DNA from: Caldifarciminota bacterium 4484_18
GTDB taxonomy: Bacteria > Hydrothermota > UBA3073 > NMUJ01
Assembly (NCBI GenBank): GCA_002256535.1
Contig: NMUJ01000019.1
Span: forward strand, 1 to 16,800
Direction of reading: 5' to 3'
Length of the DNA: 16,800 nt
Numbering within the stretch: the first letter of the stretch is position 1; each line of letters starts with the position of its first letter. The position numbers were made by a program, and so were the translations under genes. The notes beneath the pieces were generated by a model. It was not told the origin of the DNA, did no database searches, and saw nothing but the letters and a program-made list of their open reading frames with translations. Positions 6,920-15,358 of the stretch are shown piece by piece.

Positions 6920-7612
6920 ATGTGGTGGTTCGACCCTCTCTATATTTTTATGATGATACCTGTTTTTATAATATCCATAATAGCACAGATGTGGGTCAAA
7001 AGTGCATATGCTAAATATTCGAGGATACCCAATCGCAACAAGATAACAGGTGCAGGAGCGGCACAAATCATAGCACGTAGGATGGGCCTCCAGATAAATG
7101 TGGAGTTAACCTCTGGTTTGCTGTCAGATCATTACGATCCACGTACACGTACGTTGAGGTTATCACCGCACGTCCATAACGGATACAGTATCGCAGCTGT
7201 CGGTATCGCTGCACATGAAGCTGGACATGCCATCCAACACGCATATGGATATGCACCACTACAGCTACGTAGTGCACTCGTACCGGTGACAATGTTGGGG
7301 TCGAACCTCGCATGGCCGCTTATATTTGTGGGCTTCATATTTCATTGGCTTACACTCATAAAGGTGGGGATATTGTTCTTCAGCGCGGTGGTGGTGTTCC
7401 AGCTTATTACCTTGCCGGTGGAGTTCAATGCCAGCCGTCGTGCACTGAAAGCTCTGCACGATACTAATATACTTACCAAGCGTGAGTTATCGGGTGCACG
7501 TGAGGTGTTGACGGCGGCTGCACTCACTTATGTGGCAGCTGCTACCGCAGCTATACTACAGCTGCTATATTTCCTTATACGGGCGGGACTTATCGGTGGC
7601 CGTGAAGAGTAA
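6920..7612 (+). CDS. YugP-type integral-membrane zinc metallopeptidase (Zn_peptidase_2)
   Basis: A 230-residue membrane protein of the Zn_peptidase_2/YugP family, whose substrates are not well defined. TM1 covers about residues 7-26. The zinc motif HEAGHAIQH starts at His99, with glutamate 100 as the catalytic base, His103 as the second ligand and Glu168 in LPVEFNASRRAL as the probable third ligand. Further membrane segments lie at about 122-142, 147-165 and 200-222. The preceding GLLSDHYDPRTRTLRLSP is a family signature. The start has a strong AGGAGG, 9 bases after the threonine dehydrogenase stop, so the two are probably co-transcribed. The length is normal for the family and nothing looks missing. 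Confidence 0.9.
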   Translation: MWWFDPLYIFMMIPVFIISIIAQMWVKSAYAKYSRIPNRNKITGAGAAQIIARRMGLQINVELTSGLLSDHYDPRTRTLRLSPHVHNGYSIAAVGIAAHEAGHAIQHAYGYAPLQLRSALVPVTMLGSNLAWPLIFVGFIFHWLTLIKVGILFFSAVVVFQLITLPVEFNASRRALKALHDTNILTKRELSGAREVLTAAALTYVAAATAAILQLLYFLIRAGLIGGREE

Positions 7613-7660
7613 GTAGCATACCATAGCTTGATCTAAGAAACGTCTGTTATTATGCTTTGA

Positions 7661-7688
7661 TTGACCTACACCATATCACATTTATCTT
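7661..7688 (+). promoter_or_regulatory. Candidate promoter ahead of the DUF4175-like gene
   Basis: TTGACC at 7661-7666 and TATCTT at 7683-7688 are separated by 16 bases in the 79-base spacer after the zinc peptidase gene. A transcript starting the usual distance downstream would begin at or just next to the ATGs at 7692 and 7695. No ribosome-binding sequence precedes them. This would make the message leaderless, or the real start lies further in. Confidence 0.3.
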
Positions 7689-7691
7689 ATT

Positions 7692-8183
7692 ATGATGGTT
7701 GGTAGAAAATTAACCCAAAAATATAGGTGGGGTAAATTTAGTGCATTATTAATGGTATGGATTGTTGCGACCGCATGTTTTGTGACCATTTATGCTACAG
7801 TTGATTACGTGGTTGTGTTGACTTTTGTGTTACGGATGACTTTGTTCACATTATATCTGGTAACACTTGTTATCTCTATCTGCATGCAATTACGTAAGTT
7901 ACCTCCACTACGTGAGGTAGCGTGGCAGATTGATAAGAGTGAGGGTTTCAAAGGGCATCTTATCACATTGGTTGAACGCAACAAGCTGGTACATCTCCCC
8001 TACTCCAAGGATTTGCTCAACCTTGTATCTGAGCGTGCGAATCAGTTTAAGTTTTTGCCATTCTTAAAATTCTGGCGCCGATACCTGTTGTATCAATATC
8101 ACCATTACGTCATAATGTTTCACATCTGTTTAACCGCAACTACTTCAGCTTGCAGGTGTTACCCGGTGATACAGAGTTGGTGA
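7692..8183 (+). pseudogene. N-terminal piece of a DUF4175-like membrane protein, separated by a frame break
   Basis: Two hydrophobic segments (about residues 17-37 and 43-64) are followed by a cytoplasmic or helical region (LREVAWQIDKSEGFKGHLIT, then DLLNLVSERANQ). This matches the N-terminal membrane part of DUF4175-type proteins: two TM helices followed by a helical 'R..A..iD' block. After about codon 118 (base 8046) the translation becomes unlike the family (FWRRYLLYQYHHY and on to the stop). The family-like sequence continues in the frame two bases later (SPLRHNVSHLFNR, then LQVLPGDTELVIGD). The last 40 or so residues are therefore probably out-of-frame sequence. The break sits between 8046 and about 8085, near a run of five T (8052-8056) and four A (8066-8069). 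Restoring one base would give a single protein of about 1015 residues. Confidence 0.6.
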
Positions 8184-10738
8184 TCGGTGACTCACTCACC
8201 ATCAAAGTTATACCTGTGGGGATAACACCACACAAAATCTATTTGTGGGTGGACTCCATCCGCTACGTATTGAAACCATCCGATGGGTTCACGTTCTCAC
8301 TTATACCACATCGTGAGTTCACCTACCGTGCACAGCTTGCGGATGTGAGCACCCCCGCTTACAAGGTTGATCTACTTGTACCGCCATGGGTTAAACGATG
8401 GTCTATCGAATGCAGATACCCAACGTATACGGGGTTACCACCTACTTTATTGGATAACCCCAACCTACAGCTGCTGGTGGGTACACATGTGTCGATATCG
8501 GGGGTCACAAATACGTCACTCGCTATGGTGGATTTCATACTGGGTGATGAACCTCACCCCGCCCAAGTATATGGCGATAGCTTCACTTTTGACCTGATCG
8601 TTGATACCTCACTCAATTATGGTGTGGTACTTCACGATATTAATGGGTTATCGAGTGATACCTGCTTCTACTCCATCTATGTATATGCGGACGAACCGCC
8701 TGAGATATCGCTTTTATATCCGCTGTATAACCAACCCATACCCGAAGATGCACATGTACGTTTGATAGGTAGGTTACGTGACGATTATGGGGTAGCTAAG
8801 GTGTTGCTTATCAGTTCATGTGATACGATCGAACTTACTACATTCCGTAATGTTACGGATACAATTTACGATTACATATGGGATCTCAACCCATACGGGT
8901 TGATGCCTGGCGATACTGTATGGTTTAAGCTACGGGTTTACGATAACGATACTTATAAAGGGCCAAAATATGCGGATAGCCCGGAATTATTCGTGTACTT
9001 CCCTACACTTGAAGAGCTTTATACCCAAATGGAAAGATACAACGAACAGCTACAGGTGGAAGGTACCGATCTGCAGTCGATGATCGACAAACTTACAACA
9101 AAAATTATGGAACTCAAAGCACACGAACTTACTGACACTTTACGTGAGGAGATAAAAGAGCTTGAACAACAGGTTGAACAGCTTCATCACCATGTGAAGC
9201 AGTTCGAACAGCAATTCGCCCAACAGCTGGAGCATATCGAAGATATGGAGCTACTCGAGCCCGAAACTATTGCGAAGCTCGAACGCATAAAAGAGCTAAC
9301 GTCAGAGATTATGACACCGGAGATGGAACGCCTGCTTAACGAAATAATGGATAAGCTTCGTAACAACCCCGAGATATGGCGTGAAGCGTTGTCAAAGATG
9401 GAAGATTGGATGCATAAGCTTGAAGCTAACCTCGACAGGACGATTGAGTTGCTTGAAAACATAATGAACGAGCGTCGCCTTAAGGGGTTGATGGAGGAAG
9501 CCACCCGCATAAAGGAGGCATGGGATAACCTTGCCGAACAGAGCAAGGTAGCAGCTCCAGAGACCCGTAAGGGGTTGAGCAAATTAGCACAGGACCTACA
9601 ACAGGATCTCCATACATTAAAAGAGGGGGTTGATTCACTTGTAGCCGATATGTATCTATCAACTGAACTGTCGCGTATCGCACAGGATATACCATCAATA
9701 CAGAGCAAAATGGAACAAGCGACAGAAACCATGCAGGCGGGTGAACATCCAACCCAACTTGCACCCTCCATAAGCCATGATTTAGATAAATTAGCTCAAG
9801 CCCTACATTCACTTTATGAGAAGGTGAGCCATGGCACGTTTGTTGTGGAGGAGCTACAGGAGATGGAGCATGAGTTGATACAACTTTCCCACTGGCAAGA
9901 GGAGATTGCCACCAACCCCAGGGTTAAATCCCCTGTACGTCAGGCTGCTATCCGTGACGCCTTGCATAATATAAAGTTAAGGTATTTATCGCTATACCGT
10001 AAATCGCCATCCCTGGGTGGTGAACCACTGAACTTTATCGATACTGCAATCAAGGAGATGGAACATACCTCACAGTTGCTCTCACAGGGTAAACGCTCAG
10101 AAGCTACCCAATACGCTACCAACGCTATGTACAACGTTAATCAAGCAATATCGGTGTTGTCACAACAGCAAGCTGCATGCCAGCAATTAGCATGTCAGGC
10201 ACAGGGACAAAGTTCTATGAATATGTTGATGCAGATGTTGAACCAGATTGCACAGTCACATGAGGCACTTATACAGATGGCACAGAACATGCTTGCTACG
10301 TCAGGGTTACCACGTGTACTGGGTGAATCCGCACAACAGATAGCAACCCAAGAGCGTGAACTTGCGGATAGATTGCACAAAGTGGCTGAGGGGTTACGTG
10401 GACGTACGCTTGGCGACCTTGGTCATGTAGCGGATGAACTCGATAAGCTTGCAGATAGGATCGAACAGGGTGGTATCACACCTGAAATCATCAACCGTCA
10501 AAAGGAGCTATTACGTCATATGTTGGATGCACAGAAATCCATCTATATCAAGAAGTTTTCACGTAGGAGGATATCCGAACCGGGGCAGGACTTTACCAAC
10601 CTCATAGGGCCACAAGGGTTGAATCCCAAAACCCGTCATGGGGTATCACAGAAACAGATCTGGCATGCATTACGTGAAAGATTTATACCGTATTATGAAC
10701 ATTACATACGTGAATATTTCAGGAAGCTGGAGGAGTGA
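8150..10738 (+). CDS. DUF4175-like protein, main part with long coiled coil (N-terminus in a different frame)
   Basis: The frame is open from 8051, and the first possible start is a TTG at 8150 with no ribosome site, so this is better read as the continuation of the fragment at 7692 than as a gene of its own. Residues 1-285 (counted from 8150) are beta-rich, opening with VLPGDTELVIGDSLTIKV and with DEPPEISLLYP and LRDDYGVAKV later, like the Ig-like extracytoplasmic repeats of DUF4175 proteins. Residues about 287-480 are heptad-rich coiled coil (LREEIKELEQQVEQLHHHVK; KLEANLDRTIELLENIMN). A Gln/Met-rich stretch lies at about 680-730, and the C-terminus is basic and helical. The family is found in Bacteroidota and proteobacteria and has no settled function; an envelope or secretion-associated structural role is a guess. 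Its stop overlaps the next start (TGATG). No catalytic motif was recognised. Confidence 0.7.
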   Translation: MQVLPGDTELVIGDSLTIKVIPVGITPHKIYLWVDSIRYVLKPSDGFTFSLIPHREFTYRAQLADVSTPAYKVDLLVPPWVKRWSIECRYPTYTGLPPTLLDNPNLQLLVGTHVSISGVTNTSLAMVDFILGDEPHPAQVYGDSFTFDLIVDTSLNYGVVLHDINGLSSDTCFYSIYVYADEPPEISLLYPLYNQPIPEDAHVRLIGRLRDDYGVAKVLLISSCDTIELTTFRNVTDTIYDYIWDLNPYGLMPGDTVWFKLRVYDNDTYKGPKYADSPELFVYFPTLEELYTQMERYNEQLQVEGTDLQSMIDKLTTKIMELKAHELTDTLREEIKELEQQVEQLHHHVKQFEQQFAQQLEHIEDMELLEPETIAKLERIKELTSEIMTPEMERLLNEIMDKLRNNPEIWREALSKMEDWMHKLEANLDRTIELLENIMNERRLKGLMEEATRIKEAWDNLAEQSKVAAPETRKGLSKLAQDLQQDLHTLKEGVDSLVADMYLSTELSRIAQDIPSIQSKMEQATETMQAGEHPTQLAPSISHDLDKLAQALHSLYEKVSHGTFVVEELQEMEHELIQLSHWQEEIATNPRVKSPVRQAAIRDALHNIKLRYLSLYRKSPSLGGEPLNFIDTAIKEMEHTSQLLSQGKRSEATQYATNAMYNVNQAISVLSQQQAACQQLACQAQGQSSMNMLMQMLNQIAQSHEALIQMAQNMLATSGLPRVLGESAQQIATQERELADRLHKVAEGLRGRTLGDLGHVADELDKLADRIEQGGITPEIINRQKELLRHMLDAQKSIYIKKFSRRRISEPGQDFTNLIGPQGLNPKTRHGVSQKQIWHALRERFIPYYEHYIREYFRKLEE

Positions 10739-11946
10739 TGTGGTGGATTGGCTTATTCATTTTTATGAATCCCACAAATGTGGATTCGTCACAGGTGGCA
10801 GCTGAGTATGAGATACTCGTAACCGCCAAACGTATACCTATGGTATCCGAATATGCAGCATTTAGCTACAAAATTATGCGAACTCAGCTATTACCTGTAT
10901 CTGTGCCGTATTGGGTTGATGCACATACGTGGATAAACTATCAGGTTGAACTTGCCACGTGCCATATACGGGGGATATCGCAGAAACATAACCTCATATT
11001 GGTTAATAGTGTACCTATAGCGCGTGAGTTGATGTTGGATTTCGGTATATTATACCCCCTATGGGATAAGATTGAACTCGTCCGCGGTAGTGGCACCCTA
11101 TACGGGTCGGCTGCTATGGGAGGGGTGATAAACTTTGTCTCCCTACCTATACGTAAGACAGGGGTACGGGTTTTCTTACCCACATACACGCGTGAGGGTA
11201 TCCTAAGGTTAGCTTTGGACGTTAACTTACGATGTAGGGGGGTAAACTTACAGCTACGAGGTATACCGGAAAATGTAAGCACAGGGTGGAGAGTGCCAGG
11301 TCTGAGATTTACAACCAGATACCGATGGGGTACATTTGAATACGATCGTCTAACCCGTACAAGGCGACCACCCGATGGTGTACGTACTGATACAGTTAAT
11401 TCAATTTCGTTGAAGTTAACCCCACCCGTTGCATTTAACCCACAAGTTACAGTTTTTGACAATGAATTTATCGAACACTATTCCAGTACATGGATGTACA
11501 GCTGTCATCGTGAACATACTCGCGGTGTGAGGGTAGAAGTTCGGCATCACGGTACCTTCAATATTGTCGTAGGTATCGACATCTTACATACCGTGCTCAA
11601 TAGTACCGATGTGGGTGATAGAGAACGTCACGAGATGGCAGGGTGGTCACGTGGTGAATACATTGTTGGTAACTTAATATTATGTCCAACGGTGAGGCTT
11701 GACTACAACCGTACATCGGGTAGGGTGATACCTACCTATAACTTAGGTATCACCTATAGAGGTAAATTGATAGTATTTGCCTCATATGGTACGGCGTTCC
11801 GATACCCCAGCTTCTTTGACCTGTATTGGCCTGCACAGATTTGGGATGGTGGTGGGGTTGAAGGTAACCCCAAGCTTACACCTGAATCGATAACGTGTGG
11901 CGTCCACATAACCTGGGTAGGGTCAACTCCAATGGGCTGGAGCTAA
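10738..11946 (+). pseudogene. TonB-dependent outer-membrane receptor, N-terminal part (plug and first barrel strands)
   Basis: A short hydrophobic start (MWWIGLFIF) without the usual basic residues is followed by a TonB-box-like EILVTAKRIP (about residues 25-34). The plug is recognisable by CHIRGISQKHNLILVNSVPI and by KIELVRGSGTLYGSAAMGGV, matching the family's 'IEvlrGp.s.lYGs.AigGVIN' motif. Barrel-like alternating strands then run to YGTAFRYPSFFDLYW and VEGNPKLTPESI, the 'NP.L.PE' motif that precedes the last third of the barrel. After this the frame gives only unrelated residues before the stop at 11944-11946. The rest of the barrel continues in another frame from about 11895. The start ATG 10738 overlaps the previous stop (TGATG) and has GGAGGAG just upstream. 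In life such receptors import iron chelates, vitamins or glycans. The substrate is unknown. Confidence 0.75.
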
Positions 11947-12326
11947 CCCTACGCTATGCATTGGGTATCCTACATATGGAGGGTAACCTCACATACACAC
12001 GTGCGATATACGATGGTACACGTGTACCGTATTATCCACGATGGCGGGTGAATCTCAACTCGTACATAAGGCTGAGAGATTATCCCATATTTAGTGTAAC
12101 ATACGTACGTGAGACCGACCGTGTTGATATATCAGGTAAGGGGTTGCCGGATGTGGGATGGCTCGATATCGAATCCCGCATACCGGTAGACCCACATGCG
12201 GTTGATATTGCACAGGTTTACATTAAACTACGTAAGATAATGGGTAAAGAAGTGGAGTGGTTACCGCCACTCAGTGAACGTATGGATGAACGCATATATG
12301 TAGGGTTAATACTAACAATCAGGTGA
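11895..12326 (+). pseudogene. TonB-dependent receptor, C-terminal barrel part in a shifted frame
   Basis: This frame begins at once with WRPHNLGRVNSNGLELTLRY, the usual 'N.g.....GlEl' landmark of TonB-receptor barrels. It continues with alternating strands (MEGNLTYTRAIYDG, PYYPRWRVNLNSYIRL) and ends with a terminal strand YVGLILTIR. Between the 'NPKLTPESI' motif of the upstream part and this landmark, family members normally have about 25-45 residues covering one or two strands and a loop. Here the two motifs are joined within about 10 bases. The GTG at 11895 has no ribosome site and is probably not a real start. Together with the upstream part the gene would be about 530 codons plus the missing segment, small for this family. 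The stop overlaps the UbiA start (GTGA). Confidence 0.7.
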
Positions 12327-13231
12327 TACGGTTACTCGATTATATGTTTCTGTTACGGCCGTCACTTATGGTGCCCAGCTGGACGTTCTTATTGCTTGGC
12401 TATTATCATGCCACAGGTAAATTGATACACTTATCGGTAGCTTTCTGGTGGGCTTTCTTCATAATGACATTACTTATGGGTGGTACCTACATATTGAATC
12501 AGATTGTCGACCGTGAAAGTGATCGCATCAACCGCAAGCTATTCCTCATATCCGAAGGTTACATTGCGGTTAGGCCTGCATATACCTACATGTGTGCACT
12601 TTGGGTAGCTGCGGTGGGGTTGAGTTTGTGGAGGTTTACAAGATACGAGTATCTATTCCTTATCGCTATTATCATGGGGGTAACCTATTCGCTACCGCCG
12701 TTTAAATTTAAAGCAAGGCCGTTTATCGACATAATCTGGAATGCTATTGGTTACGGGTACGTAAATTTTCTTATAGGATGGATGACAGGCAACCCCATAA
12801 CTATAAGAGCAACCGTCATCGCCATACCATATGTTTTATTGGTGGCTGGCGTATTTGTGAACACCACTGTACTTGATATCGAGGGCGATAAGCGGGTGGG
12901 TGAACTCACCACGGGGGTATATCTTGGTGCAAACCGTGCTGCTAAGTTAGCACTTACGTTGATGGTGCTTACAGTGGTGATAAGCTACATATTGAGGGTA
13001 TGGATTGCACTTGGTGTAGCTGTATTTGCATTACCCTTTTATATAAGTGCAGGGATACGTGGTAGGCGTGAAGATTATTTTCTATCGGTGCGGTTAAGTG
13101 CACCTATGCCCAGCATTGTAATGTCGATATTCTACCCGATCTTTATCCCCATATGGGGGTTAATGTTCTTCTCCATGCGATGGTACTACAAGAGACGGTT
13201 TGACCTCATCTATCCAAAGTTGATAGGGTAG
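12323..13231 (+). CDS. UbiA-family prenyltransferase (integral membrane)
   Basis: The 302-residue protein has about 8-9 hydrophobic segments, normal for UbiA enzymes, which transfer a prenyl chain from a prenyl diphosphate to an aromatic or glycerol-phosphate acceptor in the inner membrane. The first Mg-diphosphate motif is N59-Q60-x2-D63-x3-D67 (NQIVDRESD), where the usual Asp after Asn is Gln. The second is D185-x3-D189 (DIEGDKRVGE). YSLPPFKFKARPFIDII (122-138) is the conserved loop between them. The GTG start overlaps the preceding stop by four bases (GTGA), implying coupled translation with the barrel end of the receptor; an in-frame ATG occurs at 12344. The acceptor cannot be told from sequence; quinone, archaeal-type lipid or other roles remain open, and no quinone pathway gene is nearby. 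Confidence 0.85.
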   Translation: MIRLLDYMFLLRPSLMVPSWTFLLLGYYHATGKLIHLSVAFWWAFFIMTLLMGGTYILNQIVDRESDRINRKLFLISEGYIAVRPAYTYMCALWVAAVGLSLWRFTRYEYLFLIAIIMGVTYSLPPFKFKARPFIDIIWNAIGYGYVNFLIGWMTGNPITIRATVIAIPYVLLVAGVFVNTTVLDIEGDKRVGELTTGVYLGANRAAKLALTLMVLTVVISYILRVWIALGVAVFALPFYISAGIRGRREDYFLSVRLSAPMPSIVMSIFYPIFIPIWGLMFFSMRWYYKRRFDLIYPKLIG

Positions 13232-13298
13232 ATGATGGGTTGCCTTTTACAGGGGTGGGTTAATTTCTAAAAATGGGATTTAGTTGAGGAGGTGCCAC

Positions 13299-14828
13299 AT
13301 GAAAAAACTAAGGCGTTATGGGATTATAATGGTAGCTATAGTACCTCTCCTACTATTTATACATGGACAGATACAGGTACAGACTACACGGCATAACCTG
13401 CAGAAGTTAAGTGAATTCACGTATATACTACAGCTGGTGAAATCAAACTGGGTACGGGAGGTGGAGCTCGACACGCTTATAGATTTTGCGATACAGGGGA
13501 TGTTGAAATCACTTGATCCACACTCGGCATACCTTACACCCGAAGGTACGGAGGAGCTTACCATCCAGAGTAAAGGTAAATATGGTGGATTAGGTATACA
13601 GATAGGTATAAGGGATGGATGGCTTACGGTGATTGCACCTATTGAGGGGACGCCTGCCGATCGTGCTGGTATGAGGGCAGGTGATCGTATCATCAAAATA
13701 GAGGGTGTATCAACGAAAGGCATAACCCTGCAGGAGGCGGTTAAGAAGCTACGTGGTGACCCCGGTACAAAGGTGACAATTACAGTAGAACGTCCGGGTA
13801 TGGAGGAGCCGTTCGACCTCACCATCACACGTGCAATTATAGAGATCAAAAGTGTACCATACTATGGGGTGTTGGAAGATGATATAGGGTATATAAGGTT
13901 GGCACATTTTGACGGTGGTGCTGCAGATGAGGTACGTAAGGCGGTTGATGGCCTACGTAGCCAGGGTGTACGTAAGTTTATACTCGATTTGCGTAGTAAT
14001 CCAGGTGGCTTACTCAAAGAGGCGGTCAATGTCGCGGATATATTTATTGGCAAGGATAGTCTGGTGGTATCGGTACGGGGACGTAATCCATCCATAAATC
14101 GTGACTACAAAGCGATACAATCGGGGCCACCACCATGGCCGGTGGTTGTGCTGGTGGATCGTGGTAGTGCATCTGCATCTGAGATTGTGAGTGGCGCGAT
14201 ACAGGATTGGGAACGTGGTGTTATATTAGGTGATACAACGTTTGGTAAAGGTTCGGTACAGCATATCTTTAGGGTGACTGGAGATAGGGTGTTGAAACTT
14301 ACCACTGCATTGTATTATACGCCGAGCGGTAGATGTATACATCGAGCTGATACACTACGATACCTGTTACGTGTACCTACGGCTAAGGATACATTCTATA
14401 CGTTGGGTAAACGGCATCGTCTACAGGTGGGAGGTGGTGGCATCATACCTGATATCGTACATGAGACACGATACGTGTCACCGATAGTGAATAAAATTAT
14501 GCGTAAAGGGTTATTCTTGACGTTTGGTGCCCGCTATGCACGTGAGCATACTGAACTTAAGCCGGGCTTCGACCTATCCGATGACGTGTTGGAGGGCTTC
14601 AAATCCGAGTTACATGCACATGATGTGGAGTTCGCAGATAGTGAGTTTGTTGCACATAAAGATGAGATAAAGTTGCGCTTGAAGATGGCGATCGCCGAAA
14701 CGAAATGGGGCAGCGCCGGTCGTTATGAGGTGTGGTTGAAGGCAGATCCGTGGGTTAATGAAGCGGTTGAAATCCTGAAAGCAAGTGAGACGTTGGATGG
14801 CTTATTTGAACAAGCAAGTAGGTATTGA
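13299..14828 (+). CDS. ctpA: S41-family C-terminal processing protease (CtpA type)
   Basis: A 509-residue serine protease exported by an N-terminal signal anchor (about residues 8-23, after MKKLRR). It acts in the periplasm, where the family trims or degrades envelope proteins from their C-termini. The order is: signal, helical N-terminal segment with GMLKSLDPHSAYLTPEG (67-83), PDZ domain (about 90-170, GGLGIQIG and GTPADRAGMRAGDRIIKIEG), then the S41 core. The core shows YIRLAHF, ILDLRSNPGGLL and GSASASEIVSGA, with Ser292, Lys317 (FGKGSVQ) and Gln321 in the spacing of the catalytic Ser-Lys dyad and its Gln. About 140 residues of C-terminal extension follow. A TTG at 13284 is in frame, but GAGGAGGTG followed by CCAC fixes the ATG at 13299. 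The stop overlaps the pyrR start (TGATG). Confidence 0.92.
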   Translation: MKKLRRYGIIMVAIVPLLLFIHGQIQVQTTRHNLQKLSEFTYILQLVKSNWVREVELDTLIDFAIQGMLKSLDPHSAYLTPEGTEELTIQSKGKYGGLGIQIGIRDGWLTVIAPIEGTPADRAGMRAGDRIIKIEGVSTKGITLQEAVKKLRGDPGTKVTITVERPGMEEPFDLTITRAIIEIKSVPYYGVLEDDIGYIRLAHFDGGAADEVRKAVDGLRSQGVRKFILDLRSNPGGLLKEAVNVADIFIGKDSLVVSVRGRNPSINRDYKAIQSGPPPWPVVVLVDRGSASASEIVSGAIQDWERGVILGDTTFGKGSVQHIFRVTGDRVLKLTTALYYTPSGRCIHRADTLRYLLRVPTAKDTFYTLGKRHRLQVGGGGIIPDIVHETRYVSPIVNKIMRKGLFLTFGARYAREHTELKPGFDLSDDVLEGFKSELHAHDVEFADSEFVAHKDEIKLRLKMAIAETKWGSAGRYEVWLKADPWVNEAVEILKASETLDGLFEQASRY

Positions 14829-15358
14829 TGGCGAGCCAAATACTTTCGAAGCAAGATATAGGTCGGTTATTGGACGAGATCGCATGTAAAGTGGTGGAAC
14901 AGCATCAGGATGAGGGTACAATCTATGTGATAGGTATACATACACGTGGGTACCCATTAGCTAAGAGGTTGGCACAGAGGTTGAAAACGTTGGGCAAATC
15001 GGTTAAGATAGGGGCGCTTGATATCACGTTTTATAGGGATGATCTGACAATGATAGATAAAAAGCCAGTTGTTAAGGCGTCCAAAATATCGCCAGAAATC
15101 GACGATAAGGTGGTGCTGCTGGTGGATGATGTGATATTCACCGGCCGTACAGTACGTGCGGCGTTATGTGAGATAATGGATTATGGGAGGCCCAAACGTA
15201 TTGAGCTAGCAGTGCTTATCGATCGTGGTGGTCGTGAGGTACCGATAGAAGCCACCTATGTGGGTAAAAAAGTGGAGGTTGGTAGAGACTACATCGTGGA
15301 TGTGAAGCTTACCGAGGTGGATGGTACCGACGGGGTATGGATATTCAAGCGTAGCTGA
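14828..15358 (+). CDS. pyrR: PyrR-like uracil phosphoribosyltransferase / pyr attenuation regulator
   Basis: A 176-residue type I phosphoribosyltransferase. The PRPP-binding motif is VVLLVDDVIFTGRTVRA (95-111), followed by the PyrR signature RPKRIELAVLIDRGGREVPI and ATYVGKKVEVG. The flexible-loop region around ITFYRDDL (66-73) and the N-terminal IGIHTRGYPLAKRLA also fit. PyrR makes UMP from uracil and PRPP, and in many bacteria binds pyr mRNA leaders to control transcription. No pyr biosynthesis gene or pyr leader was seen near it, so the regulatory role is uncertain here. The start codon shares a base with the S41 stop (TGATG), and its own stop shares a base with the following DUF72 start, implying one coupled operon. 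Confidence 0.9.
   Translation: MASQILSKQDIGRLLDEIACKVVEQHQDEGTIYVIGIHTRGYPLAKRLAQRLKTLGKSVKIGALDITFYRDDLTMIDKKPVVKASKISPEIDDKVVLLVDDVIFTGRTVRAALCEIMDYGRPKRIELAVLIDRGGREVPIEATYVGKKVEVGRDYIVDVKLTEVDGTDGVWIFKRS

Noticed and set aside
8046..8085. Programmed ribosomal frameshift in the DUF4175-like gene
   Set aside because: The T5 and A4 runs are short, no clear slippery heptamer with a downstream structure was seen, and other genes in the window are broken by plain loss of sequence. An indel is simpler.
9187..9771. Long open frame on the minus strand inside the DUF4175-like gene (Ser/Cys-rich)
   Set aside because: It is the antisense of the coiled-coil coding region, with composition expected from the reverse complement of Glu/Gln/Leu codons, and no start context. 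Similar antisense frames elsewhere were rejected for the same reason.
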